Source: DATEUP01 sp041485285 (GTDB lineage Archaea > Thermoplasmatota > DTKX01 > DATEUP01). Taken from it: a DNA stretch of 64,000 bases. Each line of letters begins with the position of its first letter. Position 1 is the first letter of the stretch. Shown here piece after piece: positions 33,489-43,654 of the stretch. The notes under the pieces were generated by a model that worked only from the letters and a program-made list of their open reading frames with translations, made no database searches and was not told the DNA's origin. The stretch covers positions 1 through 64,000 of the forward strand of contig JBGPJF010000002.1 of assembly GCA_041485285.1 (NCBI GenBank). The letters run 5' to 3'. A program made the translations under genes and the position numbers.

Positions 33489-35300
33489 ATGCCAGGACAG
33501 GTGTCCAAGGGCCGCGCCAACCGGCTGCTGCGCGTCGACCTCACCGCGCGTTCGGCCAAGGCCGAAACGATTCCCGAGGAGGTCCACCGCCAGTGGATCG
33601 GCGCAAAAGGGCTCGGCGCGTTTTACCTCGCGAAGGAACTCGAGCCAGGCATGGACCCGCTCTCGCCCGAAAACAAACTGATCTTCGCAAGCGGCCCCTA
33701 TCAGGGCACCGGCATTTCGAGCGCCGGCCGCATGGCGGTTATCACGAAGTCGCCGCTCACGGGCATCTTCCTCGACTCGTACATCGGCGGCGACATCGGC
33801 CACGCGGTCAAGCGTGCGGGGTACGACATGATCCTGTTTGAGGGCGCGGCCGACAAACCCGTGATGCTCGATGTCCGCAACGATGCGGCGGAAGTGAAGG
33901 ACGCCACCCACCTGTGGGGAAAAACGACCCACGACACGGAACGGGAACTCAAGAAAACCGCGGGCCCCAAGGCCGAGGTCGTTTCGATCGGCCCCGGAGG
34001 CGAAAATCTCGTGCGCTTCGCCTCACCGATCACGCGCTTCCGCCGCGCCGCCGGCCGCGGAGGCTCGGGCGCGGTGATGGGGTCGAAGAAACTGAAGGCC
34101 GTGCTCGTCGAAGGCACGGCCTCGTTTGCCCCCGCCGTCCCCGAAAAGCTGAAAACCGAAACCGTCGCCGCCATCAAGCAAGTGAACGAGGACCGCAAGA
34201 AGGGCGACACCTTCCTCGTGTACGGCACCTCGCAGGCCCCCACGTACGCGGCGAGTGTCGACCGGCTCCCGACGCGCAACTATCAGTCCGGCGACTATGA
34301 CCAGGCGGGCGAGATCCACGGCGAAAAATTCCACGCGGAGTTCAACATGGACGGCTCCGCCTGCTGCGGCCCGTGCGTGATCGCCTGCGAAGGGCGGACG
34401 CACGACGCGGGCAGGGGCGACGCGCGCTCCGAGCGGCCGGAGTACGAGACGATCGCGCTGCTCGGGAGCAACCTTGGGATCGCCGACCGCGCGGCGATCA
34501 TGGACGCCAACGACCGCTGCAACGCCCTGGGGCTCGATACCATCTCGACGGGCGGCGCCATCGGCTTCGCCATCGAATGCTCGCAGCGCGGGCTCATCCA
34601 GGAGAAACTGTCGTTTGGCAACCGGCGCGTGCCCGACCAGCTCATCGAGGCCATTGCGCACCGGAAGGGGCTCGGCGACACCCTGGCGGAGGGCGTGCGC
34701 ATCGCGGCCGACTTGCTCGGCGGCGAGTCCTACAAGTGGGCCGTCCACGGCAAAGGCCTCGAAATCCCCGCTTGGGACCCGCGCGGCAAGCTCGGTTCGG
34801 GGCTCGCGTACGCGACGGGCGACATCGGCGGCTCCCACATGCGCGACGAATACACGACGAAGAAGACGCCGCTCGAGTCGGCGGTGCCCATCGTCCCGGA
34901 GCTCGTGCGCGGCCAAGATTGGCTCGCGGTGCGCGACTCGCTCATCCTCTGCGCGTTTGCAACCGACTACACCGGCGAGGACCGGATGGTCGAACTGCAC
35001 AACGCGATCACCGGATTTGGACAGTCGAAGGACGACCTCCTGGCGCGCGGGCACGCGATCTGGGACCTGACGCGCGCGTTCAACGTGCGCGAGGGCGTTG
35101 GGCGAAAGGACGACACCGTCTCGTGGCGCCACCTCAACGACCCGCTGCCCTCGGGGCGTGCGAAAGGCGCCGTGTCCTTCTCAAGCGAGGCCGACCGGCA
35201 GGCTTGCCTCGACAAGTACTACGAACTGCGCGGGTGGGACGAAAACGGCATCCCCGCCGCCGAAACGCTGCGGAAGGCGGGCGCGCCGATCTCCGTCTAA
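33489..35300 (+). CDS. aor: Aldehyde:ferredoxin oxidoreductase (tungsten/molybdopterin)
   Basis: A 603-residue AOR that oxidises aldehydes to acids with ferredoxin as acceptor. The N-terminal ANRLLRVDLTA, GAKGLGAFYLAKEL and SGPYQGTG are the tungstopterin-binding opening; AAGRGGSGAVMGSKKLKA is a hallmark stretch. CCGPCVIACEG gives the CxxCxxxC cluster ligands and LILCAFATD the fourth Cys. GLDTISTGGAIGFA and GDIGGSHMRDEY are further pterin contacts. The ATG at 33489 gives the standard N terminus; the upstream extension is Pro/Arg-rich and unlikely. It complements the KorAB and ALDH genes nearby for ferredoxin-linked carbon oxidation. Confidence 0.93.
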   Translation: MPGQVSKGRANRLLRVDLTARSAKAETIPEEVHRQWIGAKGLGAFYLAKELEPGMDPLSPENKLIFASGPYQGTGISSAGRMAVITKSPLTGIFLDSYIGGDIGHAVKRAGYDMILFEGAADKPVMLDVRNDAAEVKDATHLWGKTTHDTERELKKTAGPKAEVVSIGPGGENLVRFASPITRFRRAAGRGGSGAVMGSKKLKAVLVEGTASFAPAVPEKLKTETVAAIKQVNEDRKKGDTFLVYGTSQAPTYAASVDRLPTRNYQSGDYDQAGEIHGEKFHAEFNMDGSACCGPCVIACEGRTHDAGRGDARSERPEYETIALLGSNLGIADRAAIMDANDRCNALGLDTISTGGAIGFAIECSQRGLIQEKLSFGNRRVPDQLIEAIAHRKGLGDTLAEGVRIAADLLGGESYKWAVHGKGLEIPAWDPRGKLGSGLAYATGDIGGSHMRDEYTTKKTPLESAVPIVPELVRGQDWLAVRDSLILCAFATDYTGEDRMVELHNAITGFGQSKDDLLARGHAIWDLTRAFNVREGVGRKDDTVSWRHLNDPLPSGRAKGAVSFSSEADRQACLDKYYELRGWDENGIPAAETLRKAGAPISV

Positions 35301-35315
35301 CGGTACGCGCCCGCG

Positions 35316-35666
35316 CTAGCGCAGGAGCCCTTTGACGCCGCAGTGCGGGCACTCGACCTGCACGGGCCGGCGCTGCTCCCATTGGAACGTCCGCTTGCAC
35401 TTTGGGCAACGCACATTGGCCTTCGCCTCGGCGGCGAGCGCGGGGGCCATGGCCGGGGGCTCGACGAGGCGGCTAGCCTCCTCCAGGTGGTATTGCGGCG
35501 GCGGGGCCTTCACCCAAGCGGGTCCCGCGGAGGTAGGCGTGAGCTCGTTGTGTTCCCGGAACTCGGGAGGCGGCCCTTCGGGCGTGTGGATGAGCAGCGG
35601 CCCGGTGGCCTCTCGAGGAGGCCGCGGCGGGTGGGGCGGACGTGGGCGCGCCCGTGGCTCCATTTC
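35316..35666 (-). CDS. Small Pro-rich protein with C-terminal zinc ribbon
   Basis: A 116-residue protein. The first 75 residues are Pro/Ala/Arg-rich and probably unstructured. The last 35 form a zinc ribbon, VRCPKCKRTFQWEQ then VECPHCGVKGLLR, with two CxxC pairs. Such ribbons are common in archaeal transcription- or membrane-associated proteins, but the role is unknown. The ATG at 35666 is the only plausible start in frame; a longer frame runs to 35849. It is convergent with the AOR gene and divergent from a 64-aa gene that may share the AT-rich CGCTTAAATCG near 35774-35784. Confidence 0.65.
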   Translation of the reverse strand, partial: EMEPRARPRPPHPPRPPREATGPLLIHTPEGPPPEFREHNELTPTSAGPAWVKAPPPQYHLEEASRLVEPPAMAPALAAEAKANVRCPKCKRTFQWEQRRPVQVECPHCGVKGLLR

Positions 35667-35829
35667 CGGCGAGCGGATCCCTCGGTGTACTTTGGGAGCC
35701 GCGGACGATGAACTTTCGCCACATACTCTCCCTAGGCCCGAAGGCAAGCGGCCGCGCGCCCCCCCGCCGCCAACGCTTAAATCGCGCTCCCGGGTTCCCC
35801 CGGTGCGCGTCCGCGCGCAAGGCACAACC

Positions 35830-36024
35830 GTGACCGAACTGCCCCCCACCTACGAAGGCTGCGTCGACGAGATCATGCGCATCCGGCAGGAACTCAACCG
35901 CTCCCAAATGGACGTCATCACGGGGAAAATCAAGCCCGCCGAGTATAAGGCGTTCGAAGTCCAGAAGGTCGGGCGGATCCACGAACTTGAGGCGCAAATC
36001 GCAAAGCTTCAGGGAATGATGTAG
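35830..36024 (+). CDS. Small coiled-coil-like protein, 64 aa
   Basis: The C-terminal 64 codons of a long open frame code for an ordinary charged helical protein (LPPTYEGCVDEIMRIRQEL..., HELEAQIAKLQGMM), while the preceding codons give low-complexity Arg/Pro sequence. GTG at 35830 is taken as start; a GTG at 35803 would be leaderless relative to the CTTAAATC box near 35778. No family recognised. It lies 65 nt before the first NosD/PKD gene. Confidence 0.6.
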   Translation: MTELPPTYEGCVDEIMRIRQELNRSQMDVITGKIKPAEYKAFEVQKVGRIHELEAQIAKLQGMM

Positions 36025-36089
36025 GCCCGCCCCCCGGGTACGGAACCTTAACCCTTATTGGCCATCCAGCGTTGGAGCCGCCGGGGTTC

Positions 36090-39000
36090 ATGGCCGAGCG
36101 AATTGTAAATGCCCGCTGGTTGTGCGGCGGGGCGCTGTTCATCGGCCTTAGCGCTGCCGCGCTCGTTGCGCTCGCTTCGCCCGCCCTTGCCGCCACGCAG
36201 GTGCCCGCCGGATCGATGACCGCCGACGAGACGTGGACGCTGTCCAACTCGCCCTACGACCTGGGCGGCGATGTCACCGTGCCCCGGGGGGTCACCCTCA
36301 CCCTCGATGCGGGGACCATCGTGTCGGCCCCGGCCGGCGTGCGGCTCATCATCGAAGGCGACCTGCACGGCTTCGGGAACCCCGGCTCGCTCATCACCTT
36401 CGGCCCCTCCGCGGGAAGCTGGGGCGGGCTCGTGGTGAACGCCTTCGGGAACGCGACGGTGCTGAACGCCACCGTGCTTGCCGCCGACCGCGGCCTCCTG
36501 GTGTCCACGATGGGGACGGTCTACCTCGCCGACGTGACCTTCAACGGCACGCTCGGCGACGCCATCCTGGTGCCGCAGCAGCCCCGCTTGGTGTACCTCC
36601 AGAAAGTCACCATCGACGGCGCCTCCCGCGGGCTCGTGGCGGCAAACGCGATGGTGAACATCACCGCGGTGCGCTTCAGCGTGAAGTCGACGTCTTTCTG
36701 CGTCGTGGCCTCCCAGGCCTCGAACCTCGCGCTCCTCAACTTCTCGCTTGCCGGGTGCACGGACGCCGCCATCAACATGAGCCTCTCCTCGGACATCACG
36801 ATCTTCGACGGCAACATCTCGGAGTGGAATGGCGCGGCCATCTCGGCCATTTCCTGCACGCGCCTCAACATCACGTCCAACCAATTCTACAGCTCGATCC
36901 CGGGAAGCGGCGTGCACGTGGTGGGCACGTCCAACTCGGTCGTAGCGCGCAACACGCTCTCCACGCTCTCCCTGCCGGGGGGCGCGCTCCTGCCCTTCAC
37001 GCCCATCGGGATCGACGTCGAGGCGCCCACGGGGACAAACCGCGTCGAACAAAACAGCGTCACGACCTTCGCCATGGGGATCCGCGTGAAGGACGCGATC
37101 TTCACGCAGCGCATCGAGGCCAATTCCGTGGGCAAGGGCTCCGACACCGGGATCGAAATCCTCGACAGCATCAACCAATCCCTGCTTGGCAATTCGATCA
37201 ACGGCCGCGAGTACCCCTTCGCGGTCAATGTGACCGCGTCCACGACCCCGAACTTCTACCGCCACTTCCTCGACGCGAACAACACCGCCAACGGGTCGCG
37301 GATCATCTACCTGCTCGACCAGGCGGACACGGCCTTCGACCTCTGGGCCACCCCCGGGGCGATCTTCGCGCTTGTGAACGCAAGGAACGTGACAGTGGTG
37401 AACGCCAACCTTTCCCACGGCATCCCGTCGCTGCTTGTGGCGAACTCCGTCGATGTGGCGGTGCAGGACGCGGTCATCCAGTCGAACATCACGGGCATCG
37501 AGGTCTACAACGGCACGCGCACCCGCCTTTCCAACATCACGCTCGACGGGGGGATGAGCTGTGTGCGCTTCCGCGCGGGGGCCGACAACCGCGCCACGCT
37601 GCTCACGACCACGCGCTGCCTCCACGGGGTTCTCACGGAGGGCCTGGAGACCCGGCTCGTCCTCGACAACATCACGCTCTCGAACGGCACGCGCCGCGTC
37701 GCGTTTTTCGAGGGCATCGACCTCACGCTGCGCGACGCGCTGATCCTCAGCCCCGAGACGACGGCCTTCTCGAACGCCATGACGCTCGTCGGGCGCGGCG
37801 GCCAAACCATCGACCTGCTCGGCAAGCCGCGCGGGATCTCGCTCATCAACGTGACCATCGAGGGGGCGAGGGACGCGATCGTGCTCGAGGGCTTCTCGAA
37901 CATCACGCTCACGGGGGTGCGCGTCGCGCAGTCGATCACCGCGGTGACGCTGCGCCACATGAGCCAGGTCACGCTCCGGGGGTCGTCCTTTGCAGGCGAA
38001 TTCTACGGCGTGCTTGCAAGCAACCTGACCGACTCCCGGTTCAACGGCAGCACGTTCGCGGGCGCCAAGCTGGAGGGCGTCTTCTGCGTCACCTGCTCGA
38101 ACGTGACGGTGGAAGCCAACATCTTCGCGGGCAACGGGGTGGGCCTCGCCTTCGCGTCGGGCGGGCGCTCGCTCATCGTCCGGAACTTCTTCTTCGCGAA
38201 CACCCTCCACGCGACGGCCGACTCGGGCGTCAACGACTTCGATGACGGCGCCATCGGCAACCTGTGGGACGACTACACAGGCATTGACGCCGACGACAAC
38301 GGCATCGGCGACACCCCGTACACGATTGCCACGGGGATCGACGAGGACCGCTACCCGATCGCGCGCTACCCCGACGACATCGGGCCGGTCGCCGATGCTG
38401 GGCCCGACATGGTGGTCTTCGAAGACGCCCCCCTGCTGCTCACCGGGTACCTCTCGACGGACGACGTCGGGATCCGCGTCTACCTGTGGAGCTTCGTCGA
38501 CCACGGGGCGAACGTCACCGTGACGGGCGAGTCCACCCGCTATGTGTTCCGCACTCCGGGCACCTATGTCGTGACCCTCACGGTCATCGACTGGGGCGGG
38601 AACCGCGACAGCGACACGCTCGTGGTCACGGTGCTTGACCGCACGCCGCCCCACGCCGACGGAGGCGGCGACCGCACCGTCGACGAGGACGTGGCCGTGA
38701 CGCTCGACGGGAGCGCTTCCTTCGACAACGACCCCGCGTTTCCCTCCGGGGCGGCCTTCACCTGGTGGGTTTTTGACTCGAACGGGACCTTCGCCGTGTT
38801 TGGCAGGACCGCTTCGTGGACGTTTGCCACCCCCGGGAACTTCACCGTGCAGCTTGTCGTGGACGACGCGGCGGGCTTCAGCGACGACACGGAATTCAAG
38901 GTGACCGTCCGCGACAAGACGCCGCCCACCGTGGGGCCGCTCACCCCTCCCTCGGCCGTCGAGGACTTCCCCTTCCGCGTTTACGCCTCCAACGTCAGCG

Positions 39001-40172
39001 ACAACGACCCCAACTGGCCGGTCGGCATGACGGCGTGGTTCGAACTGCGGAGGGCAGGCGAGCTGATCGTCAGCACGAACGCAAGCCCGGGCGTGTTCAA
39101 TGTCACCGACCCGGGGCCCTACACCGTGAGCTACTACGTGCGCGACGCCTCGGGCAACACGGGCGTGTCGACGATGAACTTCGAGGTCGGCGATGTGACG
39201 GCCCCCGACCTCAGCTTGTTCCTCGAGCGGAGTGCCGAGGTGGGCGACCCCTTCGTGATGGACCTCTCGCTTGCCACCGACAACAACCCGACGTTCCCCG
39301 GCGGCGCCAACGCGACATGGACGGTGCAGCTTGCCGTCGGGTCACTCACCCTGACGGGGGCGAGCGTCCAGCACACGTTCACCGCGATCGGCGACTGGAC
39401 GGTGGAGCTGCACCTGCGGGACGCCGGCGGCAACCTCGCCGAGAAGACCTTCGTCGTCCACGTGCGGGACACCCGCCCGCCGCAGGCGACGATCGCAGGC
39501 CCCACGACGGTCGAAGCGGGCGAGGAGGCGACGTTCAGGGCCATCGCGTCCGACCCTTCGGGGATCTCGTCGTATGTGTGGTACCTGACGGGACTTGCGA
39601 CCCCGAGGTCGGGCCAGAGCCTCGTCTACCGCTTCTACACGCCGGGCTCGTACCAAATCACCGTGAAGGTCGAAGACCTCCTTGGGCACATCACGAACGT
39701 GAGCGCGACGCTCTATGTGGTGGACACCACCGCGCCGCAGGTCGTGATTTCGACGACGCCGACGATGCACGGCGGCGCGGTGTCCGTCGCGCTGCTCGCG
39801 GTCGTCCAGGCAAGTTTCCTCGGGACGGACCCATCGGGGATCGCGTCGGTTGAATGGGCCTGGGGCGACGGCAACGTCACGACCGGTATGGCGGTGTCCC
39901 ACACCTACGCGGTGGCCGGCAACTACACCGTGCTCGTCCGCGTCGCCGACCAAGCGGGCAACGCCAACACGACGACCTTCCGCGTCGAGGTCATCGGCCC
40001 GCCGGGCCCGCCGCCGGGGAGCGGCAACAACACGCAGCAGCCCGTCCCGGTCTCGGGAGGGCTGCCCTTGCCCGCGCTCATCGCGCTCATCGCGGCCGGC
40101 ACCGTGGGCGGAGTCCTGGTCGGCCTGCGCATCGGGCGGGGCCCGCGGCGCCTCGAGGAGCCGAAGCCATGA
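36090..40172 (+). CDS. Giant NosD-type beta-helix / PKD-domain surface protein, first copy
   Basis: A 1,360-residue protein. A signal peptide precedes ATQVPAGSMTADETWT. Residues about 30-720 form a right-handed parallel beta-helix of the NosD/pectate-lyase type, with many repeats such as NITLSNGT and SNVTVEANIF; the calcium-like closing motif GNLWDDYTGIDADDNGIGDT near 740 is typical of periplasmic copper-binding NosD ends. From about 780 onward come five or six PKD/Ig-like domains (VADAGPD, YVFRTPGTYVVTLTVID, and similar). A Gly/Pro/Asn linker, a TM helix (LPALIALIAAGTVGGVLVG) and basic tail anchor it. ATG at 36090 is supported by CCTTATTGG about 36 nt upstream. Probably glycosylated; ligand unknown. 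Confidence 0.88.
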   Translation: MAERIVNARWLCGGALFIGLSAAALVALASPALAATQVPAGSMTADETWTLSNSPYDLGGDVTVPRGVTLTLDAGTIVSAPAGVRLIIEGDLHGFGNPGSLITFGPSAGSWGGLVVNAFGNATVLNATVLAADRGLLVSTMGTVYLADVTFNGTLGDAILVPQQPRLVYLQKVTIDGASRGLVAANAMVNITAVRFSVKSTSFCVVASQASNLALLNFSLAGCTDAAINMSLSSDITIFDGNISEWNGAAISAISCTRLNITSNQFYSSIPGSGVHVVGTSNSVVARNTLSTLSLPGGALLPFTPIGIDVEAPTGTNRVEQNSVTTFAMGIRVKDAIFTQRIEANSVGKGSDTGIEILDSINQSLLGNSINGREYPFAVNVTASTTPNFYRHFLDANNTANGSRIIYLLDQADTAFDLWATPGAIFALVNARNVTVVNANLSHGIPSLLVANSVDVAVQDAVIQSNITGIEVYNGTRTRLSNITLDGGMSCVRFRAGADNRATLLTTTRCLHGVLTEGLETRLVLDNITLSNGTRRVAFFEGIDLTLRDALILSPETTAFSNAMTLVGRGGQTIDLLGKPRGISLINVTIEGARDAIVLEGFSNITLTGVRVAQSITAVTLRHMSQVTLRGSSFAGEFYGVLASNLTDSRFNGSTFAGAKLEGVFCVTCSNVTVEANIFAGNGVGLAFASGGRSLIVRNFFFANTLHATADSGVNDFDDGAIGNLWDDYTGIDADDNGIGDTPYTIATGIDEDRYPIARYPDDIGPVADAGPDMVVFEDAPLLLTGYLSTDDVGIRVYLWSFVDHGANVTVTGESTRYVFRTPGTYVVTLTVIDWGGNRDSDTLVVTVLDRTPPHADGGGDRTVDEDVAVTLDGSASFDNDPAFPSGAAFTWWVFDSNGTFAVFGRTASWTFATPGNFTVQLVVDDAAGFSDDTEFKVTVRDKTPPTVGPLTPPSAVEDFPFRVYASNVSDNDPNWPVGMTAWFELRRAGELIVSTNASPGVFNVTDPGPYTVSYYVRDASGNTGVSTMNFEVGDVTAPDLSLFLERSAEVGDPFVMDLSLATDNNPTFPGGANATWTVQLAVGSLTLTGASVQHTFTAIGDWTVELHLRDAGGNLAEKTFVVHVRDTRPPQATIAGPTTVEAGEEATFRAIASDPSGISSYVWYLTGLATPRSGQSLVYRFYTPGSYQITVKVEDLLGHITNVSATLYVVDTTAPQVVISTTPTMHGGAVSVALLAVVQASFLGTDPSGIASVEWAWGDGNVTTGMAVSHTYAVAGNYTVLVRVADQAGNANTTTFRVEVIGPPGPPPGSGNNTQQPVPVSGGLPLPALIALIAAGTVGGVLVGLRIGRGPRRLEEPKP

Positions 40173-43100
40173 GCGGGGGGACGGACGGTGTGGCCCGAAA
40201 AGGCCAGAACGGCCGCGCCCTGTGGGCGCTCGCGGGCCTCTTGGCGGTGGCGGCGGCCCTTTGGCTCTCCGCGTCGGCCTCGGCGGCCACCAACGTGCCA
40301 GCGGGCACCATCGCCGCCAATGACACATGGACGGTCGCCGGCTCGCCGTACACGCTCGGCGGCGACGTGACCGTTGCGGCGGGCGTCCGGCTGCAGATTA
40401 CGGGCGGCGCTTCCGTCGAGGCGCCCTCGGGCGTCTCCCTGATCGTCGCCGGGCAGCTCGACGCGGTCGGGAGCTCCCTTTCCCGAATCGAGTTCCGCCC
40501 GTCGCCCAACAACGCCTCGTGGGGCGGGATTCAGGTCACGGGAGCCGGGCGCGCGCGCATCGAAAACGCGACGATTACGAATCCCTCGGTCGGGGTGCGG
40601 ACGCTGGCAAGCGGCCCGCTGAACCTCACCAACGTCCAGGTCGCGGGCACCCAGACCACGTCGGTTTGGGTCGATGGGGGCTCGGGGGCGGCCACGCTGC
40701 TCAATGTGTCGCTTGCCGGCGGCACCTATGGCCTGCGGGTGGCGGCGGCCACCGGGGCCTTGCGCGTCGACGGGCTGGTCGTGAGCGGTGCGGCCTCATG
40801 CGTCCTTGTTAACACGGCCTCCAATGCGAGCCTGCGCCACCTCGACCTCTCGGCCTGCAGCACGGTCGGCCTCAAACTCGAAAACGACACCAACCTCACC
40901 GCCACGGACGTCAAGGTGAGCTCCCAGGGGTCGGGCGTTAACTCCACGGGGTCGCGCCAGCTTCGCTTGAGCACCCTGCACATCGACGCCGTTTTCTTTT
41001 GCATCAACCTCATCGACGGTGCGGACAATTGGCTCGCCGACGTTAATGTGACGACCTGTGCGCAAGCGGTCGTGACCGAAGGGACGGAGCGCAACCTCCT
41101 CATCGAGCGCCTCGAGGCGACTTCGGGGGGCCAGGTGCTGTTCTACCAAGGCACCAACCTGACGCTGCGCGATTCGGACCTTGCCGGGTCGGCCATGGAC
41201 GGCGTCTCGAACCGGTGGATCGTGCCGGCCCCGCCCCCGCCGCCTCCGCCGCCCCCGCCGGCCCCCCCGCCGGACCCGGTGGCCGCCACCGTGCGCTGGG
41301 GCAAGGTCACTTTCGTAACGATCTCGAACGTCACCATTGAGGGCCGCAATTGGGCCGCGGCTTTCGAGAACACCTCCGATGTCACACTGCGGCGCGTCGA
41401 CGTCCCGAGGGCCTCGTACGAAGCGGTCCGCCTCCGCCTGATGACCAACGTGACGGTCAACTCGAGCCACATTGTCGGGACGTTCCAGGCCGTGTACGCG
41501 GAAACCGTGACGGGGCTGGTCGTGGAAACCAGCACCCTCATCAGCACGCTTGGCAGCGGGACGCTGTGCACGCCGTGCACGAACGCGACGTTCCGGGGGA
41601 ACACCTTCAGCGGCAACAACATCGGCCTGCGGATGGTCGGGGGGTCGGGCGGCCTCGTCACGCGCAACCTGTTCCTCTACAACACGGTGCACGCGCAGGT
41701 GAATGTAGGCACGCACATGTGGGACGACGGCGCGGTCGGGAACCTCTGGGACGACTACACTGGCGTGGACGCAAACAGCGACGGCATCGGCGACACTCCG
41801 TACCCGATCGTAGGCGGCGTGGCCGTCGACCGCTACCCGATCATGCGGTACCCCGACTTTGAGCTGCCGGTCGCCGACGCGGGCCCCGACCGCGTGGTCA
41901 ACGAGCACGAGCCCGTGTGGTTCAACGGGTGGCGCTGCAGCGACAATGTGGCAATCCGCCTGTTCCTGTGGTCCTCGAACGGGGCGCTTGCCAATTTCAC
42001 GATCGAGGGCTACGACGCCATGTACATCTTCGACACCCCGGGCGAGTACGAAGTTACCCTCACCGTCATCGACTGGGGCGGCAACCGCGCGCAGGATACG
42101 CTGAACGTGTTCGTGCGCGACATCACGCCGCCGGTGGCCCACGCCGGCGGCAACCGCACGGTCGACGAGGACACGCCGGCCGTGTTCGACGGGAGCGCCT
42201 CGACGGACAATGACCCGGTGTTCCCCGGGCGGGCGACCTTCCAGTGGACGGTCTTCGACCGGACGGGGCAGCGCATCGTCTACGGGCTCCAGGCGACGTA
42301 CACCTTCGCCGAGCCCGGGAACTTCACGGTCGTGCTCCTCGTGCGCGATGGTTCGGGCCGCACCTCGCAGGACCGGTTCTACGTCAACGTGCTCGACCGC
42401 ACGCCTCCGGTGCTTGCCCCGCTCACAGCGCCGGTAGCGTGGGAAGACTTCCCGTTTCGCGCCTATGGCTCGATTGCCACCGACAACGACCCGGATTGGC
42501 CCCTTGGGATGGTTGCGTGGTTCGAGCTATGGCAGGACGGCCGGCAGTTGGACAACACCACGGCTTCCCCGGCCATCTTCAACGTCGCGGAGCCGGGCTT
42601 CTACACGCTTTGGTATTACGTGTCGGACGCGTCGGGGAACACGGCGGGGACCGACCTCACGTTCCCCGTGGGGGACGGCACGCCGCCCGACTTGAGCGCG
42701 CTTCAAAACCGCACCGCGGAACTCGCGCGACCGATCGAATTCAACACGAGCTTCGCCACGGACAACGACCCGACCTTCGCCGACACGGGAAGCGCGCTGT
42801 GGACCGTGCCGGTCCCAAGCGGGAGGGTCATGCTCGTCGGCAGGAGCGTCACCTTTACGTTCCCCTCGCCGGGGCGCTACACGCTGTGGGTGGAAGTCAG
42901 CGACCGCGCGGGCAACGCGGCGAAGCGTTCGTTCCTCGTGACCGTCGTAGACAGCACGCCGCCCACCATCCACCTCTCGGGGCCCGCCGTCGTGGAACTC
43001 GGTTCCGAGGCGACCTACTGGGTGACCGCCGACGACCCCTCCGGGGTCGGGCCGGTCAATTGGGTGGCGGCGGCGCTGGGGGCCCGCGTGGGGCCCTCGC

Positions 43101-43654
43101 TTACGATCCGTCCCCCGACGACGGGCACCTTTTCGATCATCGCAACCGTGACAGACGGGGTCGACAACTCAGCCAATGCGACCCTCGAGGTGGAAGTCGT
43201 CGACGCCACGGCTCCGCGCATCGGGGTCGCATGCGCGCCGGGAGGCAACTGCACGGCCCCGCGCCTGACCTTGGGGTCGCTGTTTACGGTGGCGTTCATC
43301 GGGCCCGACGCCGTGGCGGGGACCTCCGTGTCGTGGTCGTGGGGCGACGGGGCCAATGGCACGGGGTTCTTCGCGAACCACACCTATGGGGCCGCGGGGA
43401 TGTACATCGTGAACGTGACGGCCACCGATGAGCAGGGAAACGCAAACCGCACCACATTCACCGTCGAGGTGCTCCCGCCTCCCGGGTCGGGCAATCCTCC
43501 GCCGGGAGGCAACCTCAACACGACGCCGACGTCCCCCACCGAACTTCCGCTTGCCGCCCTGATCGCACTCATCGCAGGCGCCACCGCCGGCGGGCTGCTC
43601 CTTGGATTCCGCAGGGGCCGCGCCAGGCGCGCCCCGCCGCGCAGGCGCGCCTAG
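40169..43654 (+). CDS. Giant NosD-type beta-helix / PKD-domain surface protein, second copy
   Basis: A 1,161-residue tandem paralogue of the preceding gene, coupled to it by an ATGA overlap with GAGGAG 8 nt before the start. Signal peptide, beta-helix to about 560, the same GNLWDDYTGVDANSDGIGDT closure, then four or five PKD/Ig-like domains and a C-terminal helix (LPLAALIALIAGATAGGLLLG) with basic tail. Within the helix a poly-Pro spacer (PPPPPPPPPP at residues about 356-366) interrupts the repeats. Sequons are abundant. Shared framework strings (IDWGGNR, NRTVDED, DRTPP) show common origin by duplication followed by divergence. Role likely in the S-layer or adhesion (inference). Confidence 0.88.
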   Translation: MSGGTDGVARKGQNGRALWALAGLLAVAAALWLSASASAATNVPAGTIAANDTWTVAGSPYTLGGDVTVAAGVRLQITGGASVEAPSGVSLIVAGQLDAVGSSLSRIEFRPSPNNASWGGIQVTGAGRARIENATITNPSVGVRTLASGPLNLTNVQVAGTQTTSVWVDGGSGAATLLNVSLAGGTYGLRVAAATGALRVDGLVVSGAASCVLVNTASNASLRHLDLSACSTVGLKLENDTNLTATDVKVSSQGSGVNSTGSRQLRLSTLHIDAVFFCINLIDGADNWLADVNVTTCAQAVVTEGTERNLLIERLEATSGGQVLFYQGTNLTLRDSDLAGSAMDGVSNRWIVPAPPPPPPPPPPAPPPDPVAATVRWGKVTFVTISNVTIEGRNWAAAFENTSDVTLRRVDVPRASYEAVRLRLMTNVTVNSSHIVGTFQAVYAETVTGLVVETSTLISTLGSGTLCTPCTNATFRGNTFSGNNIGLRMVGGSGGLVTRNLFLYNTVHAQVNVGTHMWDDGAVGNLWDDYTGVDANSDGIGDTPYPIVGGVAVDRYPIMRYPDFELPVADAGPDRVVNEHEPVWFNGWRCSDNVAIRLFLWSSNGALANFTIEGYDAMYIFDTPGEYEVTLTVIDWGGNRAQDTLNVFVRDITPPVAHAGGNRTVDEDTPAVFDGSASTDNDPVFPGRATFQWTVFDRTGQRIVYGLQATYTFAEPGNFTVVLLVRDGSGRTSQDRFYVNVLDRTPPVLAPLTAPVAWEDFPFRAYGSIATDNDPDWPLGMVAWFELWQDGRQLDNTTASPAIFNVAEPGFYTLWYYVSDASGNTAGTDLTFPVGDGTPPDLSALQNRTAELARPIEFNTSFATDNDPTFADTGSALWTVPVPSGRVMLVGRSVTFTFPSPGRYTLWVEVSDRAGNAAKRSFLVTVVDSTPPTIHLSGPAVVELGSEATYWVTADDPSGVGPVNWVAAALGARVGPSLTIRPPTTGTFSIIATVTDGVDNSANATLEVEVVDATAPRIGVACAPGGNCTAPRLTLGSLFTVAFIGPDAVAGTSVSWSWGDGANGTGFFANHTYGAAGMYIVNVTATDEQGNANRTTFTVEVLPPPGSGNPPPGGNLNTTPTSPTELPLAALIALIAGATAGGLLLGFRRGRARRAPPRRRA

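Noticed and set aside
36048..38654. An 868-codon open frame antisense to the first NosD/PKD gene.
   Set aside because: Its protein is Arg/His/Asp-rich with no domain, it lies opposite a well-supported gene, and GC-rich third positions leave the antisense frame open.
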